Below are positions 35,413-44,119 of a stretch of DNA of 64,000 bases, piece by piece (the stretch's first letter is position 1; the number at the start of each line of letters is the position of its first letter). Origin of the DNA: Panacagrimonas sp052389915 (GTDB taxonomy: Bacteria > Pseudomonadota > Gammaproteobacteria > Nevskiales > Nevskiaceae). Under the pieces are notes generated by a model, which saw only the letters and a program-made list of their open reading frames with translations, made no database searches and was not told where the DNA came from. A program made the translations under genes and the position numbers. Location of the stretch: contig JBQTHL010000014.1 in NCBI GenBank assembly GCA_052389915.1, positions 248,001 to 312,000 on the forward strand. Reading direction: 5' to 3'.

Positions 35413-35436
35413 AGGCCGGCTCTGCCGGCCTTTTTC
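35413..35436 (+). terminator. Rho-independent terminator of the cytochrome c pair
   Basis: AGGCCGGC at 35413-35420 and GCCGGCCT at 35424-35431 form an 8-bp stem with a three-base loop, followed by TTTTTC. The remaining 240 bases to the next gene hold no recognisable gene. Confidence 0.88.
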
Positions 35437-35680
35437 TTGGTGCTACCGCGCCTGGCCTCGCCCCAATGCGAACGGGTTCGCATTGCGAGCCGCGGGAAAC
35501 ACCGACCGGACTGCACGGCTATGGCGCGATACCTGCAATGCGAGGCAGACTCGATCTCGCTGAGCCACTAGCCGTCACGGCAGGCGCAGCGCTCGCGTTC
35601 CCGGCGACGCAGGCCGGGCAAGCAAGGATTTGCGCACGGCTGGCCCGTGCATTCCCATCACATCTTTAGGAGATCTCAGA

Positions 35681-36451
35681 ATGAAGGCGGTGATACTGGC
35701 CGGGGGCCTCGGCACGCGTATATCCGAAGAGACCGGAACGCGACCCAAGCCGATGGTGGAAGTCGGCGGCAAGCCGATCCTGTGGCACATCATGAAGATC
35801 TACAGCGCTTATGGCATCGATGAGTTCATCGTCTGCCTGGGCTACAAAGGCTATGTGGTGAAGGAGTATTTCTCCAACTACTTCCTGCACATGTCCGATG
35901 TGACCTTCGACCTGCGAGACAACTCGCACACGATCCATCGCGGAGGTGCCGAAAAATGGCGCGTGACGCTGGTGGACACGGGCGAAGCGACACAAACCGG
36001 CGGCCGCATCAAGCGAATCATTCCGTATGTGCAGAACGACGAGGCATTTTGCCTGACCTATGGCGACGGCGTCGCCGACGTCGATGTCACCAAGCTGATC
36101 GCGCTGCACCGGAGCGAAGGCCGGCTGGCGACCGTCACGGCCACGCAGCCGCCGGGACGCTTCGGCGCGCTGCGCTTCGAAGGCAACAGAGTCACCGGCT
36201 TTCGCGAGAAGCCTGACGGAGACGGCGGCGCCATCAATGGCGGGTACATGGTTTGCAGTCCGAAGATCGGCGAGTACATCGAGGGCGATCATTCGATCTG
36301 GGAGCGCGAGCCGATGGAAAAGCTGGCACACGACGGTCAGCTCTCAGTACACCAGCACTTCGGCTTCTGGCAGCCGATGGACACGCTGCGCGACAAGATG
36401 TATCTCGAAGAAAAATGGCAAAGCGGCAAAGCCCCCTGGAAAGTCTGGTAA
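35681..36451 (+). CDS. rfbF: Glucose-1-phosphate cytidylyltransferase
   Basis: 256 aa, the exact family length. Starts MKAVILAGGLGTRISEETGT, continuing with RPKPMVEVGGKPILWHIMK, the nucleotidyltransferase signature in its RfbF form. LTYGDGVADVD contains the metal-binding Asp. It makes CDP-glucose from CTP and glucose-1-phosphate. GGAGAT lies 8 bases before the ATG. First of four rightward genes with short gaps; the usual next gene, CDP-glucose 4,6-dehydratase, is not present. Confidence 0.94.
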   Translation: MKAVILAGGLGTRISEETGTRPKPMVEVGGKPILWHIMKIYSAYGIDEFIVCLGYKGYVVKEYFSNYFLHMSDVTFDLRDNSHTIHRGGAEKWRVTLVDTGEATQTGGRIKRIIPYVQNDEAFCLTYGDGVADVDVTKLIALHRSEGRLATVTATQPPGRFGALRFEGNRVTGFREKPDGDGGAINGGYMVCSPKIGEYIEGDHSIWEREPMEKLAHDGQLSVHQHFGFWQPMDTLRDKMYLEEKWQSGKAPWKVW

Positions 36452-36461
36452 GGAAACTAAC

Positions 36462-37514
36462 ATGCGTATTTTGTTGACCGGCAACACGGGCTACATCGGC
36501 CCGATTCTCGCGGCCCATCTGCGGCGCGTTTTCCCAGATGCCTATCTCATCGGCGTGGACAGCGGCTGGTTCGCCCACTGCCTGACCACCACCGGGACGT
36601 TGCCGGAACTGGCGCTGGACGAGCAGCGCTTCGCTGACGTGCGCTCGCTCACGGAAAAGGATTTCGAGGGCGTGGACGCGGTGGTGCAGTTGGCCGCAGT
36701 CTCCAACGATCCGATGGGCATCCGCTTCGAGGCGGTGACCGACGCCATCAACCACCGCGGCAGCGTGCACGTGGCCGAACTGGCGGCCAAGGCCGGCGTG
36801 CGCAACTTCGTGTTCGCGTCCAGTTGCAGCATCTACGGCTTTGCCGCCGATGCGCGCGCGCGCAACGAGTCCGATCCGGTCAATCCGCTGACGGCCTACG
36901 CGCGCTCCAAGATCGCAACCGAGCAGTCGCTGGAAGCCAAGGCTTTCCCGAACATGGTCGTCACCTGCCTGCGCTTCGCGACGGCCTGCGGCATGTCGCC
37001 ACGCCTGCGCCTGGACCTGGTCCTCAACGACTTCGTCGCCGGCGCGCTGGCCTCGGGCCAGGTCACGGTGCTGAGCGACGGCACGCCCTGGCGCCCGCTG
37101 ATTCACGTCAAGGACATGTCGCGCGCCATCGAATGGGCGATCCAGCGCAAGGCCGAGCCTTCGGGCAAGTTCCTCAAGCTCAACGTCGGCAGCGATGTGT
37201 GGAATCACCAGGTTGTCGATCTCGCCGAGGCCGTGGGCAAGGCGATTCCCGGAACCAAGGTGTCGATCAACAAGGACGCGCCGCCGGACAAGCGCTCGTA
37301 CAAGGTGGACTTCAGTCTGTACCGCAAGCTGGCGCCGGAGCATCAGCCGCTGGAAACGCTGGACACGGCGATCGCCGGTTTGCGCGATGGCCTGGCGACG
37401 CTCAACTTTGCCGAAAAGGATTTCCGCCAGACGCAATGGATGAGGCTCAAGGTGCTGGAGCGCCTGCTCGACAGCGGCGCGCTGAAGGAAGACCTGAGCT
37501 GGGCCGCCAAGTAG
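36462..37514 (+). CDS. NAD-dependent epimerase/dehydratase (extended SDR)
   Basis: 350 aa. GNTGYIG at residues 7-13 is the NAD(P) motif. The catalytic Tyr-Lys pair is Y146-A-R-S-K150, and Ser in SSCSIYG (residues 120-126) completes the triad. SNDPMG at 81-86 is typical of a subgroup common in polysaccharide loci. GGAAACTAAC precedes the ATG. The reaction on a nucleotide sugar (reduction, epimerisation or dehydration) cannot be told from sequence. It is not a close match to CDP-glucose 4,6-dehydratase. It lies 10 bases after rfbF. Confidence 0.9.
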   Translation: MRILLTGNTGYIGPILAAHLRRVFPDAYLIGVDSGWFAHCLTTTGTLPELALDEQRFADVRSLTEKDFEGVDAVVQLAAVSNDPMGIRFEAVTDAINHRGSVHVAELAAKAGVRNFVFASSCSIYGFAADARARNESDPVNPLTAYARSKIATEQSLEAKAFPNMVVTCLRFATACGMSPRLRLDLVLNDFVAGALASGQVTVLSDGTPWRPLIHVKDMSRAIEWAIQRKAEPSGKFLKLNVGSDVWNHQVVDLAEAVGKAIPGTKVSINKDAPPDKRSYKVDFSLYRKLAPEHQPLETLDTAIAGLRDGLATLNFAEKDFRQTQWMRLKVLERLLDSGALKEDLSWAAK

Positions 37515-37524
37515 GTCATCGAAC

Positions 37525-38091
37525 GTGCGGGTAACTCCTTCGCCGCTACAAGGCGCGTGCACCATCGAAATGGATCTTCGCGGCGACAGCCGCGGATTCT
37601 TCGCGCGCCTGTTCTGCGAAAAGGAGTTTGCCGCCGCCGGGCTGGAGACGCGCTTCGTACAGATCAACAACACCCTGACGCACACCCGGGGCACGCTGCG
37701 CGGGCTGCATTACCAGCTCGCGCCGGCTGCGGAAGTAAAGGTGGTGCGTTGCGTGAGTGGCTCGCTGCACGACTTGATCGTGGACCTTCGGCCGGACTCG
37801 GCGACGTTCGGCAAAAGCTTCGGCGCCGAACTGACGGCCGAGAACCGTAGGATGATGTACGTGCCGCGTGGCTTCGCGCACGGCTTCGTCACCCTCGAGC
37901 CGGACACGGAAATCCTGTACCTCATGGGCGCCTTTTATTCGCCCGAGCACGAGCGCGGCCTGCGCTACAACGATCCCTGGCTCGCCATCGACTGGCCGAT
38001 ATCGCCGGTAGAAATCTCGGACAAGGATCGCGCATGGCCGCTGTTCGATCCGCAGTTTCACGGCGTCGAAGCTTTGCGCGGAATCCGCTGA
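37525..38091 (+). CDS. RmlC-like nucleotide-sugar 3,5-epimerase
   Basis: 188 aa from GTG 37525; the next ATG (37570) would remove the first strand. Cupin fold of dTDP-4-dehydrorhamnose 3,5-epimerase: DSRGFFARLF, catalytic H62 in RGLHYQ, VPRGFAHGF and Y138 in FYSPEHERGLRYNDP. Given rfbF next door the substrate may be a CDP-4-keto sugar rather than the dTDP sugar; this is inference. The gap to the upstream gene is 10 bases. Confidence 0.9.
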   Translation: MRVTPSPLQGACTIEMDLRGDSRGFFARLFCEKEFAAAGLETRFVQINNTLTHTRGTLRGLHYQLAPAAEVKVVRCVSGSLHDLIVDLRPDSATFGKSFGAELTAENRRMMYVPRGFAHGFVTLEPDTEILYLMGAFYSPEHERGLRYNDPWLAIDWPISPVEISDKDRAWPLFDPQFHGVEALRGIR

Positions 38092-38094
38092 GTC

Positions 38095-39201
38095 TTGGAC
38101 AAGATCGATTGCGTCGTCGTCGGCGCCGGCGCGGTCGGACTTGCGATTGCGCGTGAACTCGCGCGCAACGGCCGCTCGATACTAATCTGTGAGGCCGAAG
38201 ATGGATTCGGTACCGTCACCAGCGCGCGCAACAGCGAAGTGATTCACGCTGGCATCTACTACCCGCAGGGTTCGCTCAAGGCCGAGCTGTGCGTTCGCGG
38301 CCGCGGTCTGCTCTACGAGTTCTGCCGCTCGCGCGGCGTGCCGCACCGCCGGAGCGGAAAGTGGATCGTAGCCACACACGACAGCCAACTCGGACAGCTC
38401 GAAGGCATCGGTCAGGCTGCCGCGCGCAACGGCGTCACCGATCTGCATCCGATCACGCGCGAGCAGGCGCTGGCGGACGAGCCGCAACTGCACTGCGTCG
38501 CCGCGCTGGTCTCTCCGTCCACCGGCATTCTCGATTCGCACGCCTACATGCTGGCGCTGCTCGGCGAGGCCGAGGACCACGGCGCGACGCTGGTGTTGCG
38601 CACGCGTGTTCGCGCCGTGCGACGCGGACCGGAAGGTCTGGAACTGACATTCGGCGACGAATCCGAACCCTCGTTGGCGACGGAGTGGATCGTCAACAGC
38701 GCTGGGCTGGACGCGCCGGCGCTGGCTGCGGCTATCGAAGGCTTTCCAACCAAGTCCGTGCCCAAGGCCAGCTTCGCCAAGGGAAGTTATTTTTCCCTGC
38801 AAGGCAAGTCGCCCTTCACGCGTTTGATCTATCCGATTCCCGAACCGGGCGGCCTCGGCGTGCACCTGACCCTGGATATGGCCGGACAGGCCCGCTTCGG
38901 ACCCGACGTGGAGTGGGTCGATCAACCCGATTACACAGTTAATCCGCGACGCTGCGAGCGCTTTTATCCGGTGATCCGGACCTACTGGCCGGGTCTGAAG
39001 GACGGCACTCTGGTGCCGGCTTATGCCGGGGTGCGCCCGAAGATTTCAGGGCCGGGCGAACCAGCGGCTGACTTCGTCATCGAAGGGCCGGCACAGCATG
39101 GCTTCGAGGGCGTAGTGAATCTGTTCGGCATCGAATCGCCGGGACTTACGTCTTCTCTGGCCCTCGCCGAACGCGTCGGTGCGATCATCAACTCCGGCTA
39201 G
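38095..39201 (+). CDS. FAD-dependent oxidoreductase of the DAO / L-2-hydroxyglutarate oxidase type
   Basis: 368 aa from TTG 38095, three bases after the previous stop. DCVVVGAGAVGLAIARELA is the FAD motif. TSARNSEVIHAGIYYPQGSL and the C-terminal LFGIESPGLTSSLALAE match LhgO-type enzymes. It could oxidise a hydroxy acid or a sugar-derived alcohol. Being tightly packed behind sugar genes suggests a role in that pathway, but its own family is often metabolic. No ATG or GTG gives a complete Rossmann motif, so the TTG start is likely. Confidence 0.86.
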   Translation: MDKIDCVVVGAGAVGLAIARELARNGRSILICEAEDGFGTVTSARNSEVIHAGIYYPQGSLKAELCVRGRGLLYEFCRSRGVPHRRSGKWIVATHDSQLGQLEGIGQAAARNGVTDLHPITREQALADEPQLHCVAALVSPSTGILDSHAYMLALLGEAEDHGATLVLRTRVRAVRRGPEGLELTFGDESEPSLATEWIVNSAGLDAPALAAAIEGFPTKSVPKASFAKGSYFSLQGKSPFTRLIYPIPEPGGLGVHLTLDMAGQARFGPDVEWVDQPDYTVNPRRCERFYPVIRTYWPGLKDGTLVPAYAGVRPKISGPGEPAADFVIEGPAQHGFEGVVNLFGIESPGLTSSLALAERVGAIINSG

Positions 39202-39217
39202 GGCGCGTCCGCACCCA

Positions 39218-39943
39218 TCAACTTTTCTGCATCGGCCGAATGCTCAGATCGGTTATTTCCGCCGTCCAGGGCAGGCTCAGGGTGTGAGCCACGGCGCCGG
39301 CGATGTCCTCGGGTTGCAGGAGCTTTTCCGGCAGATACTCCCGGCCTTCCTCGGCGGTAAGCGTCTCGATCAGCCGGGTAGCCGTGCGGCCGGGATACAC
39401 GCTGAGCACGCGCACCTGGTCGGCGTTGACTTCCATCCGGAAGCCGTCGGCGATCGCCTTCAACGCGTGCTGCGTGGCCGAGTACTGCACCGCGTTGGGC
39501 CGTGCTGCTAGGCCGCTGCTCGAATTGATGAAGACCAATTGCCCTCGCGGCTTCCTGAGCAGCGGAAGCAGGCGCTGGCTGAGCAAGTAAGGAACGCGGA
39601 CATTGGAGCGATAGAGTGCGTCCATAGTTTCGACAGGCGCGTCTTCGACCTTGCCGCGCGCGTAGTTGCCCGAGCAGAGAACGAGCATGTCGAGCCGGCC
39701 ATGCGTCTGGCTGACGTGATCGACCAAGGCTGCGATATCGGCGTCGTCGGTCAGGTCGGCAACGAAAGTCGCGCAGGTCCCCGGGCCATCTGCCAACTGC
39801 GCCTGGTAGGCAGAAAGCTTCTCGCGATTCCGCCCGACTGCGATCACATGCGCACCAGCTTTTGCGAAGGCATGCCCGATAGCGCCACCGATGCCGCCGC
39901 TGGCGCCGGTCACGACTGCGATCTGCTTATCGAAACTCGACAT
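39218..39943 (-). CDS. Short-chain dehydrogenase/reductase lacking the catalytic Lys
   Basis: 241 aa classical SDR. TGASGGIG (residues 12-19) binds the cofactor and R38 suggests NADP preference. The active-site Ser is in FINSSSG (139-145) and Tyr is Y154. The expected YxxxK reads Y154-S-A-T-Q158, so the canonical Lys is Gln. The codon was checked on the sequence (CAG on the minus strand). The segment PGRTATRLIE is otherwise normal. It heads the convergent downstream end of the leftward half of the glycan cluster, 25 bases after the DUF4910 gene. Confidence 0.88.
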   Translation of the reverse strand: MSSFDKQIAVVTGASGGIGGAIGHAFAKAGAHVIAVGRNREKLSAYQAQLADGPGTCATFVADLTDDADIAALVDHVSQTHGRLDMLVLCSGNYARGKVEDAPVETMDALYRSNVRVPYLLSQRLLPLLRKPRGQLVFINSSSGLAARPNAVQYSATQHALKAIADGFRMEVNADQVRVLSVYPGRTATRLIETLTAEEGREYLPEKLLQPEDIAGAVAHTLSLPWTAEITDLSIRPMQKS

Positions 39944-39967
39944 CGTTCAATCCCTCGTCCTGAGCGT

Positions 39968-41305
39968 TCAGGCCTGCTTCTCCAGCAGCAGCCCGCAGCC
40001 CACCAGGTCCTTCACCGCGGTCCAGATCGCATCGAACGGCAGGTCCGCGCGTTCCGCGACTTCCAGCAGAGAGCGGGATCCGTCGCACAGGCTCAGCGTC
40101 CACAGCAGCGCCATTTCGCGATGCATGCCGCCGTGCTGGCCGCCGACGACCTTGTACAGGCCGCGCTTGCCCAGTCGCGGTTCGCACTTGGGGTTCTGGT
40201 TGACGTACGTCCCGTTGTGTTCGATGGCGTGCAGCACGGCCACGCACTTGGCCAGGGTATCGACCAGGCTGAAGGGCTTGACGAAGTCGAGGTTGTCCGC
40301 CGAGGTGTGGTACTCCGGAAACGTGCCGTGCGGAGAACGCATCAGGCAGCCGACCGCGAGATTGAAGCCGGGCGAGCAGAACTGGCGTTCGTCGTAACCG
40401 TAGGGCGAGAAATCGACGACCTCGAAAGGCGCGCCCGAATATTTGAGCACGTGCGCGAAGGCGCGATCGATTTCCGCATCGCCGCGCCGGGACTTCTTGT
40501 ACGTGCTTGCGCCCGCATCGCCCACACAGGTCAGGACCATGCCATGGCGGATTCGCTCTGCGCCTGCTTCGTTGTGGGCCAGCCAGGTGATGGACCCGAT
40601 GGTCCCGGGGATGAACAGGAAGCGGTACGAATAACGCAGCGAAAAGCGGCTGAGTTCCTTCGCCAGTTGGGTGGCGATGGAAATGCCGGAAAGATTGTCG
40701 TTGCACAGCGAGGGGTGACAAACGTGGCAGGAGATCAGCACTTCCTCGCTGGTGGCGCCGGGGATGAGCAACTCGCCGTAGCTGAGCGACCCGTCCGCTA
40801 GGCTCGAATCGATGCGCACCTCGTATTCGCCTTCTTCCAGCGACTCGAACTGGCGATGACTCATGCAGAAGCCCCAGGTCTCGGAGTAGTAGCTGGTCCG
40901 ATAGGGAATCCAGTCCGGCCGGTCCGGCAGGGTGTGGATGTGCTTCTTCAGTTCCTGCAAAGACATCCGGCGATCCACCGGAACGCTGTAGTTGACGACG
41001 TGCAGGTTGTGATTGCGGAAGTCCACGACCGTGCGCCCGGCCGAATCGCGGATAAAGGCGCCTCGGATATTCCATTCCTTCGGCACGTTCCAGTCGAACA
41101 CCGCAGTGCCGGACGCGACCTCTCGAATCTCCAGCGGGATTTCACGCTGCAGGATGCGCAGGGTTTCGCGGACACCGTCTCCCGTGATGCTGCGGCAGAT
41201 CGGGTAGAGCTCGGTCAGGCGCCGGCAAAGCCCGTCAGACAGCGAGGCGGTATCGATCCGGTCCAGCTCGAGCGCGCGCCGGCTCCCCAGGGAATCACTG
41301 GGCAT
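39968..41305 (-). CDS. DUF4910/DUF2172 aminopeptidase-like protein
   Basis: 445 aa. N-terminal domain (residues about 25-185, ELYPICRSITGDGVRETLRI) followed by an M28-like zinc-peptidase fold: H194-V-C-H197-P-S-L-C-N-D203 in a HVCHPSLCNDNLSG segment, and EYHTSADN with H333. A winged-helix-like C-terminus (SLLEVAERADLPFDAIWTAV) ends the protein. These three-part proteins are frequent in surface polysaccharide and nucleotide-sugar loci; their reaction is not established to my knowledge. It may be an amidohydrolase acting on a modified sugar. Confidence 0.88.
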   Translation of the reverse strand: MPSDSLGSRRALELDRIDTASLSDGLCRRLTELYPICRSITGDGVRETLRILQREIPLEIREVASGTAVFDWNVPKEWNIRGAFIRDSAGRTVVDFRNHNLHVVNYSVPVDRRMSLQELKKHIHTLPDRPDWIPYRTSYYSETWGFCMSHRQFESLEEGEYEVRIDSSLADGSLSYGELLIPGATSEEVLISCHVCHPSLCNDNLSGISIATQLAKELSRFSLRYSYRFLFIPGTIGSITWLAHNEAGAERIRHGMVLTCVGDAGASTYKKSRRGDAEIDRAFAHVLKYSGAPFEVVDFSPYGYDERQFCSPGFNLAVGCLMRSPHGTFPEYHTSADNLDFVKPFSLVDTLAKCVAVLHAIEHNGTYVNQNPKCEPRLGKRGLYKVVGGQHGGMHREMALLWTLSLCDGSRSLLEVAERADLPFDAIWTAVKDLVGCGLLLEKQA

Positions 41306-41321
41306 GTTCGTTCCTGCTCAT

Positions 41322-42605
41322 TCAGATCGTTCCCGACGGCGCGTCCAGCGCCAATTGCGCCAGAGTGCGCAGGTGCGCCTCGCGTTCGAGCATGGCCGCG
41401 GTGGGTGGAAGGTCCAACGTCTCGAATACCGTTCGCAGACGATGCACCCAGTCGTGATTCAGCGCCGCAAAATGCAGGCTGTTCCGCCTGGCCTGTTCCA
41501 GTCGTTTGGGTTCCGCGTCCAGCGCGGCCAGGACCTCGCCGACATCCGCGGAATCCAGCGGCAGGTGGATCACGGCATCCGGCCAGGGGAACAGCCGGCG
41601 AAAGGTATCGGTCCGCGGCGCTTCGCCCAGCATGACAGCACCCGCTGCAGCGCCCTCGAAGAAACGAAACGCGATTTCGTCCAGGTGCTGTGCGTATTCG
41701 GCCTCGTTGGCGCGCGCGCGGTTGGCTATGAAAAAACGACTGCGTTGCAGGATGTTGCCGAGCAACTGCCGATGACCTACCGGGTCGTCGACGCTGAAGG
41801 TTCGCTGCTTGAGGTCGTCCCCGCTCGCCGCGACCGTATCGTAGTGATAGTGAATGCGTCGCTCGCGCGCCAGGCGCAACAGCGCCCGGTGGGTCGCCGC
41901 CGACCGCCTGCCGAGATTGCTGACGTCGATGAAGCGAGGGCTCGGCTGGGGCAGCGGCGAGAAGCGCAGCACGTCGGCGGCAGCCGGCAAATGACTACAG
42001 GGCCGCCCGGTGAGGTGTCGCAGCTTCTCCACGGAGGATTCGACCCCGACGAAAACGTGATCGAACTGCCCGAGCAATTCGAACAGGTAGCGTGGGGTGT
42101 ACTGATGCACCCAGTACTCGTTGACGAAGCAGGCCGCCTTGCGGCAATGCGCGCGCCAATCCGGAATCGTCGCAAGGGTAAAGAGATCGTAGGGCCCGGT
42201 GAAAGTCGGGAAGAACAGCTCGTATTTGCGGGCAAGCCGTATCTGCGGCGGGCCAGGCGCAAGCGTCCTCGCAAGCCCTTGGCTGCCGCTCAGTGTCCGC
42301 ACCAACTTGTAGGCCCTGCGCGAAAACTCGAGCGGCCGGTCGTCGAGCGGTTCGACCCTGTCCGCCTGCGTGACGGACGCGACCACGTCCTCGAACTCGT
42401 ACATCGCACAGAACGCGACCAGGCGGTCGAGACGCCGGCGAGAGAGCTGCAACACCGTTCCGCCGCCTTCGACGAAGGCCAGGCCGCTGGGGGCGATGGG
42501 AGCCCGGGAGGCAAGAGGAGCTGGCGAACTGGAACTCAAGACCTGTAATCCTGCATCGCGAAAGAAAGGCGGAACCTCAGAGTCGGGTCGGACCGGCGTC
42601 GCCAC
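41322..42605 (-). CDS. Glycosyltransferase (CgeB-like, GT-B)
   Basis: 427 aa. The C-terminal part, DEIAFRFFEGAAAGAVMLGE followed by FPWPDAVIHLP, is the glycosyltransferase 1/CgeB-type nucleotide-sugar binding region. The N-terminal half (residues 1-150) has FVNEYWVHQY and HVFVGVESS in Rossmann-like strands. No membrane segment. It would transfer one sugar in the cytoplasm; donor and acceptor are unknown. It sits 16 bases upstream of the DUF4910 start, in the same operon. Confidence 0.75.
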   Translation of the reverse strand: MATPVRPDSEVPPFFRDAGLQVLSSSSPAPLASRAPIAPSGLAFVEGGGTVLQLSRRRLDRLVAFCAMYEFEDVVASVTQADRVEPLDDRPLEFSRRAYKLVRTLSGSQGLARTLAPGPPQIRLARKYELFFPTFTGPYDLFTLATIPDWRAHCRKAACFVNEYWVHQYTPRYLFELLGQFDHVFVGVESSVEKLRHLTGRPCSHLPAAADVLRFSPLPQPSPRFIDVSNLGRRSAATHRALLRLARERRIHYHYDTVAASGDDLKQRTFSVDDPVGHRQLLGNILQRSRFFIANRARANEAEYAQHLDEIAFRFFEGAAAGAVMLGEAPRTDTFRRLFPWPDAVIHLPLDSADVGEVLAALDAEPKRLEQARRNSLHFAALNHDWVHRLRTVFETLDLPPTAAMLEREAHLRTLAQLALDAPSGTI

Positions 42606-42636
42606 GAGCCGGACCCGATGCTGGCCGCGAGCAAGC

Positions 42637-43863
42637 TCAGACGATTTGCAGGTCGGGGATGGCCACCACGAACCGGCCGTTCCACTCCGAAATATACGAC
42701 AACTGCGCCTCGATCTCAGCCTGGAGATTCCAGGGCAGGATGATGACGTAATCAGGTTTGTGGTCGCGCAGGTGCTGCTCGGACACCACCGGAATGTGGC
42801 TCGCCGGCAGGTACTTGCCCTGCTTGTGCGGATTGGCGTCGACGACGAATTCGATCAGGTCGTCGCGCACGCCGCAATAGTTCAAAAAGGTGTTGCCCTT
42901 GGCCGCAGCCCCGTAAGCCGCGACTTTCTTGCCGGCCTTTTTCTGCTCGATCAGGAACGCCGTCAGCCCCAGCTTGGCCTTGAACGCCCGTTCCTGGCAC
43001 TGGGCGTAATAAGCAAGTCCGGACATGCCTGCATCGGCTTCCTGCCCGACCAGTTTGGCCACCGATTCCATCACCGGCAGTTCCAGGTTCTCCTGGTGCC
43101 GCGCAAAAATCCGCAGGGAACCGCCGTGCGTGGGCAACTCCTGCACATCGAAAATCTCGAGGCCCTGCGAAGCAAAGATCTTGCGGACGGCAGTCAGCGA
43201 CAGGTAGGAGAAGTGCTCGTGATACACGGTGTCGAACTGGTTGTTGTCCACCAGTTGCTTGAGGTGTGGAAACTCCATCGTGATGACGCCGCGGGGATTG
43301 AGCAGCACCTTCATGCCGCCGACGAAATCGACGATGTCCGGCACATGGGCAAGAACGTTGTTGCCCAGCAGCACGTCGGCGCCGATGCCCTTGCCCTTGA
43401 GTTCGCGCGCGAGCCGGGTGCCGAAAAATTCGTTGACCGACTCGACGCCCCTGGTCTTGGCCACTGCCGCGGTGTTGGCCGTCGGCTCGATCCCCAGCAC
43501 GGGGATGTTCTTCTGGACGAAGTACTGCAAGAGATACCCGTCGTTCGAAGCGATCTCGACGATCTGCGACTGCCCGCCGAGTTCGAACCGCTCGACCATC
43601 ATCTCGACATAGCGGCGCGCGTGATCCAGCCAGCTCGTGGAGTACGAGGAAAAATAGACGTACTCGGAATTGAAGATCGCATCCGACTTACTGTACTCGT
43701 CGATCTGGACCAGAAAGCACTCGTGGCAGGTAAAGACCTTGAGCGGATAGAACACCTCCGGCTCGTCGAGCTGATTCGCGTTGAGGAAAGAGTTGGACGG
43801 CGGCGCGTTGGCCAGGTCAATGAAGACGTGCTTCAGATCGGTCTTGCAGAATCTGCATCGCAT
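42637..43863 (-). CDS. SAM-dependent sugar C-methyltransferase (TylCIII/NovU-like)
   Basis: 408 aa, three-part layout of nucleotide-sugar C-methyltransferases. The zinc site is C3-x2-C6 with C46-x2-C49. The SAM-binding Rossmann domain has VEIASNDGYLLQYF at residues 102-115 and MEFPHLKQLVDNNQFDTVYHEH further on. The C-terminal domain has KKVAAYGAAAKGNTFLNYCG. Family members methylate C3 of 4-keto sugars, giving branched sugars. It is the first gene of the leftward half of the cluster. Confidence 0.9.
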   Translation of the reverse strand: MRCRFCKTDLKHVFIDLANAPPSNSFLNANQLDEPEVFYPLKVFTCHECFLVQIDEYSKSDAIFNSEYVYFSSYSTSWLDHARRYVEMMVERFELGGQSQIVEIASNDGYLLQYFVQKNIPVLGIEPTANTAAVAKTRGVESVNEFFGTRLARELKGKGIGADVLLGNNVLAHVPDIVDFVGGMKVLLNPRGVITMEFPHLKQLVDNNQFDTVYHEHFSYLSLTAVRKIFASQGLEIFDVQELPTHGGSLRIFARHQENLELPVMESVAKLVGQEADAGMSGLAYYAQCQERAFKAKLGLTAFLIEQKKAGKKVAAYGAAAKGNTFLNYCGVRDDLIEFVVDANPHKQGKYLPASHIPVVSEQHLRDHKPDYVIILPWNLQAEIEAQLSYISEWNGRFVVAIPDLQIV

Positions 43864-44119
43864 GGTGAGGCTCGAAGTGGAGGAGGGTGGTCGAACGCCC
43901 TGGAACCGGGCACCGTCGCATCATGAGACGGTTCTCGGCGGTAAAGCAGGGATCGTTCCCGCAGCGGTCGCGAGATCGGACCCATACGCTACGACAACGA
44001 ACGGGCATCTGCATAGCGGCCACGCCTTCGAGGCTTGCTAGTCTGCGCGTCCAACGACTGGGTTTGGCACTTCGTGCATATTTTTGTCGGCAGCTCGACG
44101 CCTGCGCCCTTCCTTCGAG
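43864..44119. other. Intergenic region between the glycan cluster and ftsX, nothing recognised
   Basis: 256 bases between two leftward genes (ftsX ends at 44120). It should contain the promoter of the methyltransferase operon. I see no terminator-grade stem for ftsEX and no convincing promoter. This is the right boundary of the glycan cluster; no repeat or tRNA marks it. Confidence 0.4.

Noticed and set aside
44064..44080. TTGGCAC...TGCA as a sigma-54 promoter near ftsX.
   Set aside because: The GG and GC elements are 8 bases apart; sigma-54 requires 10.
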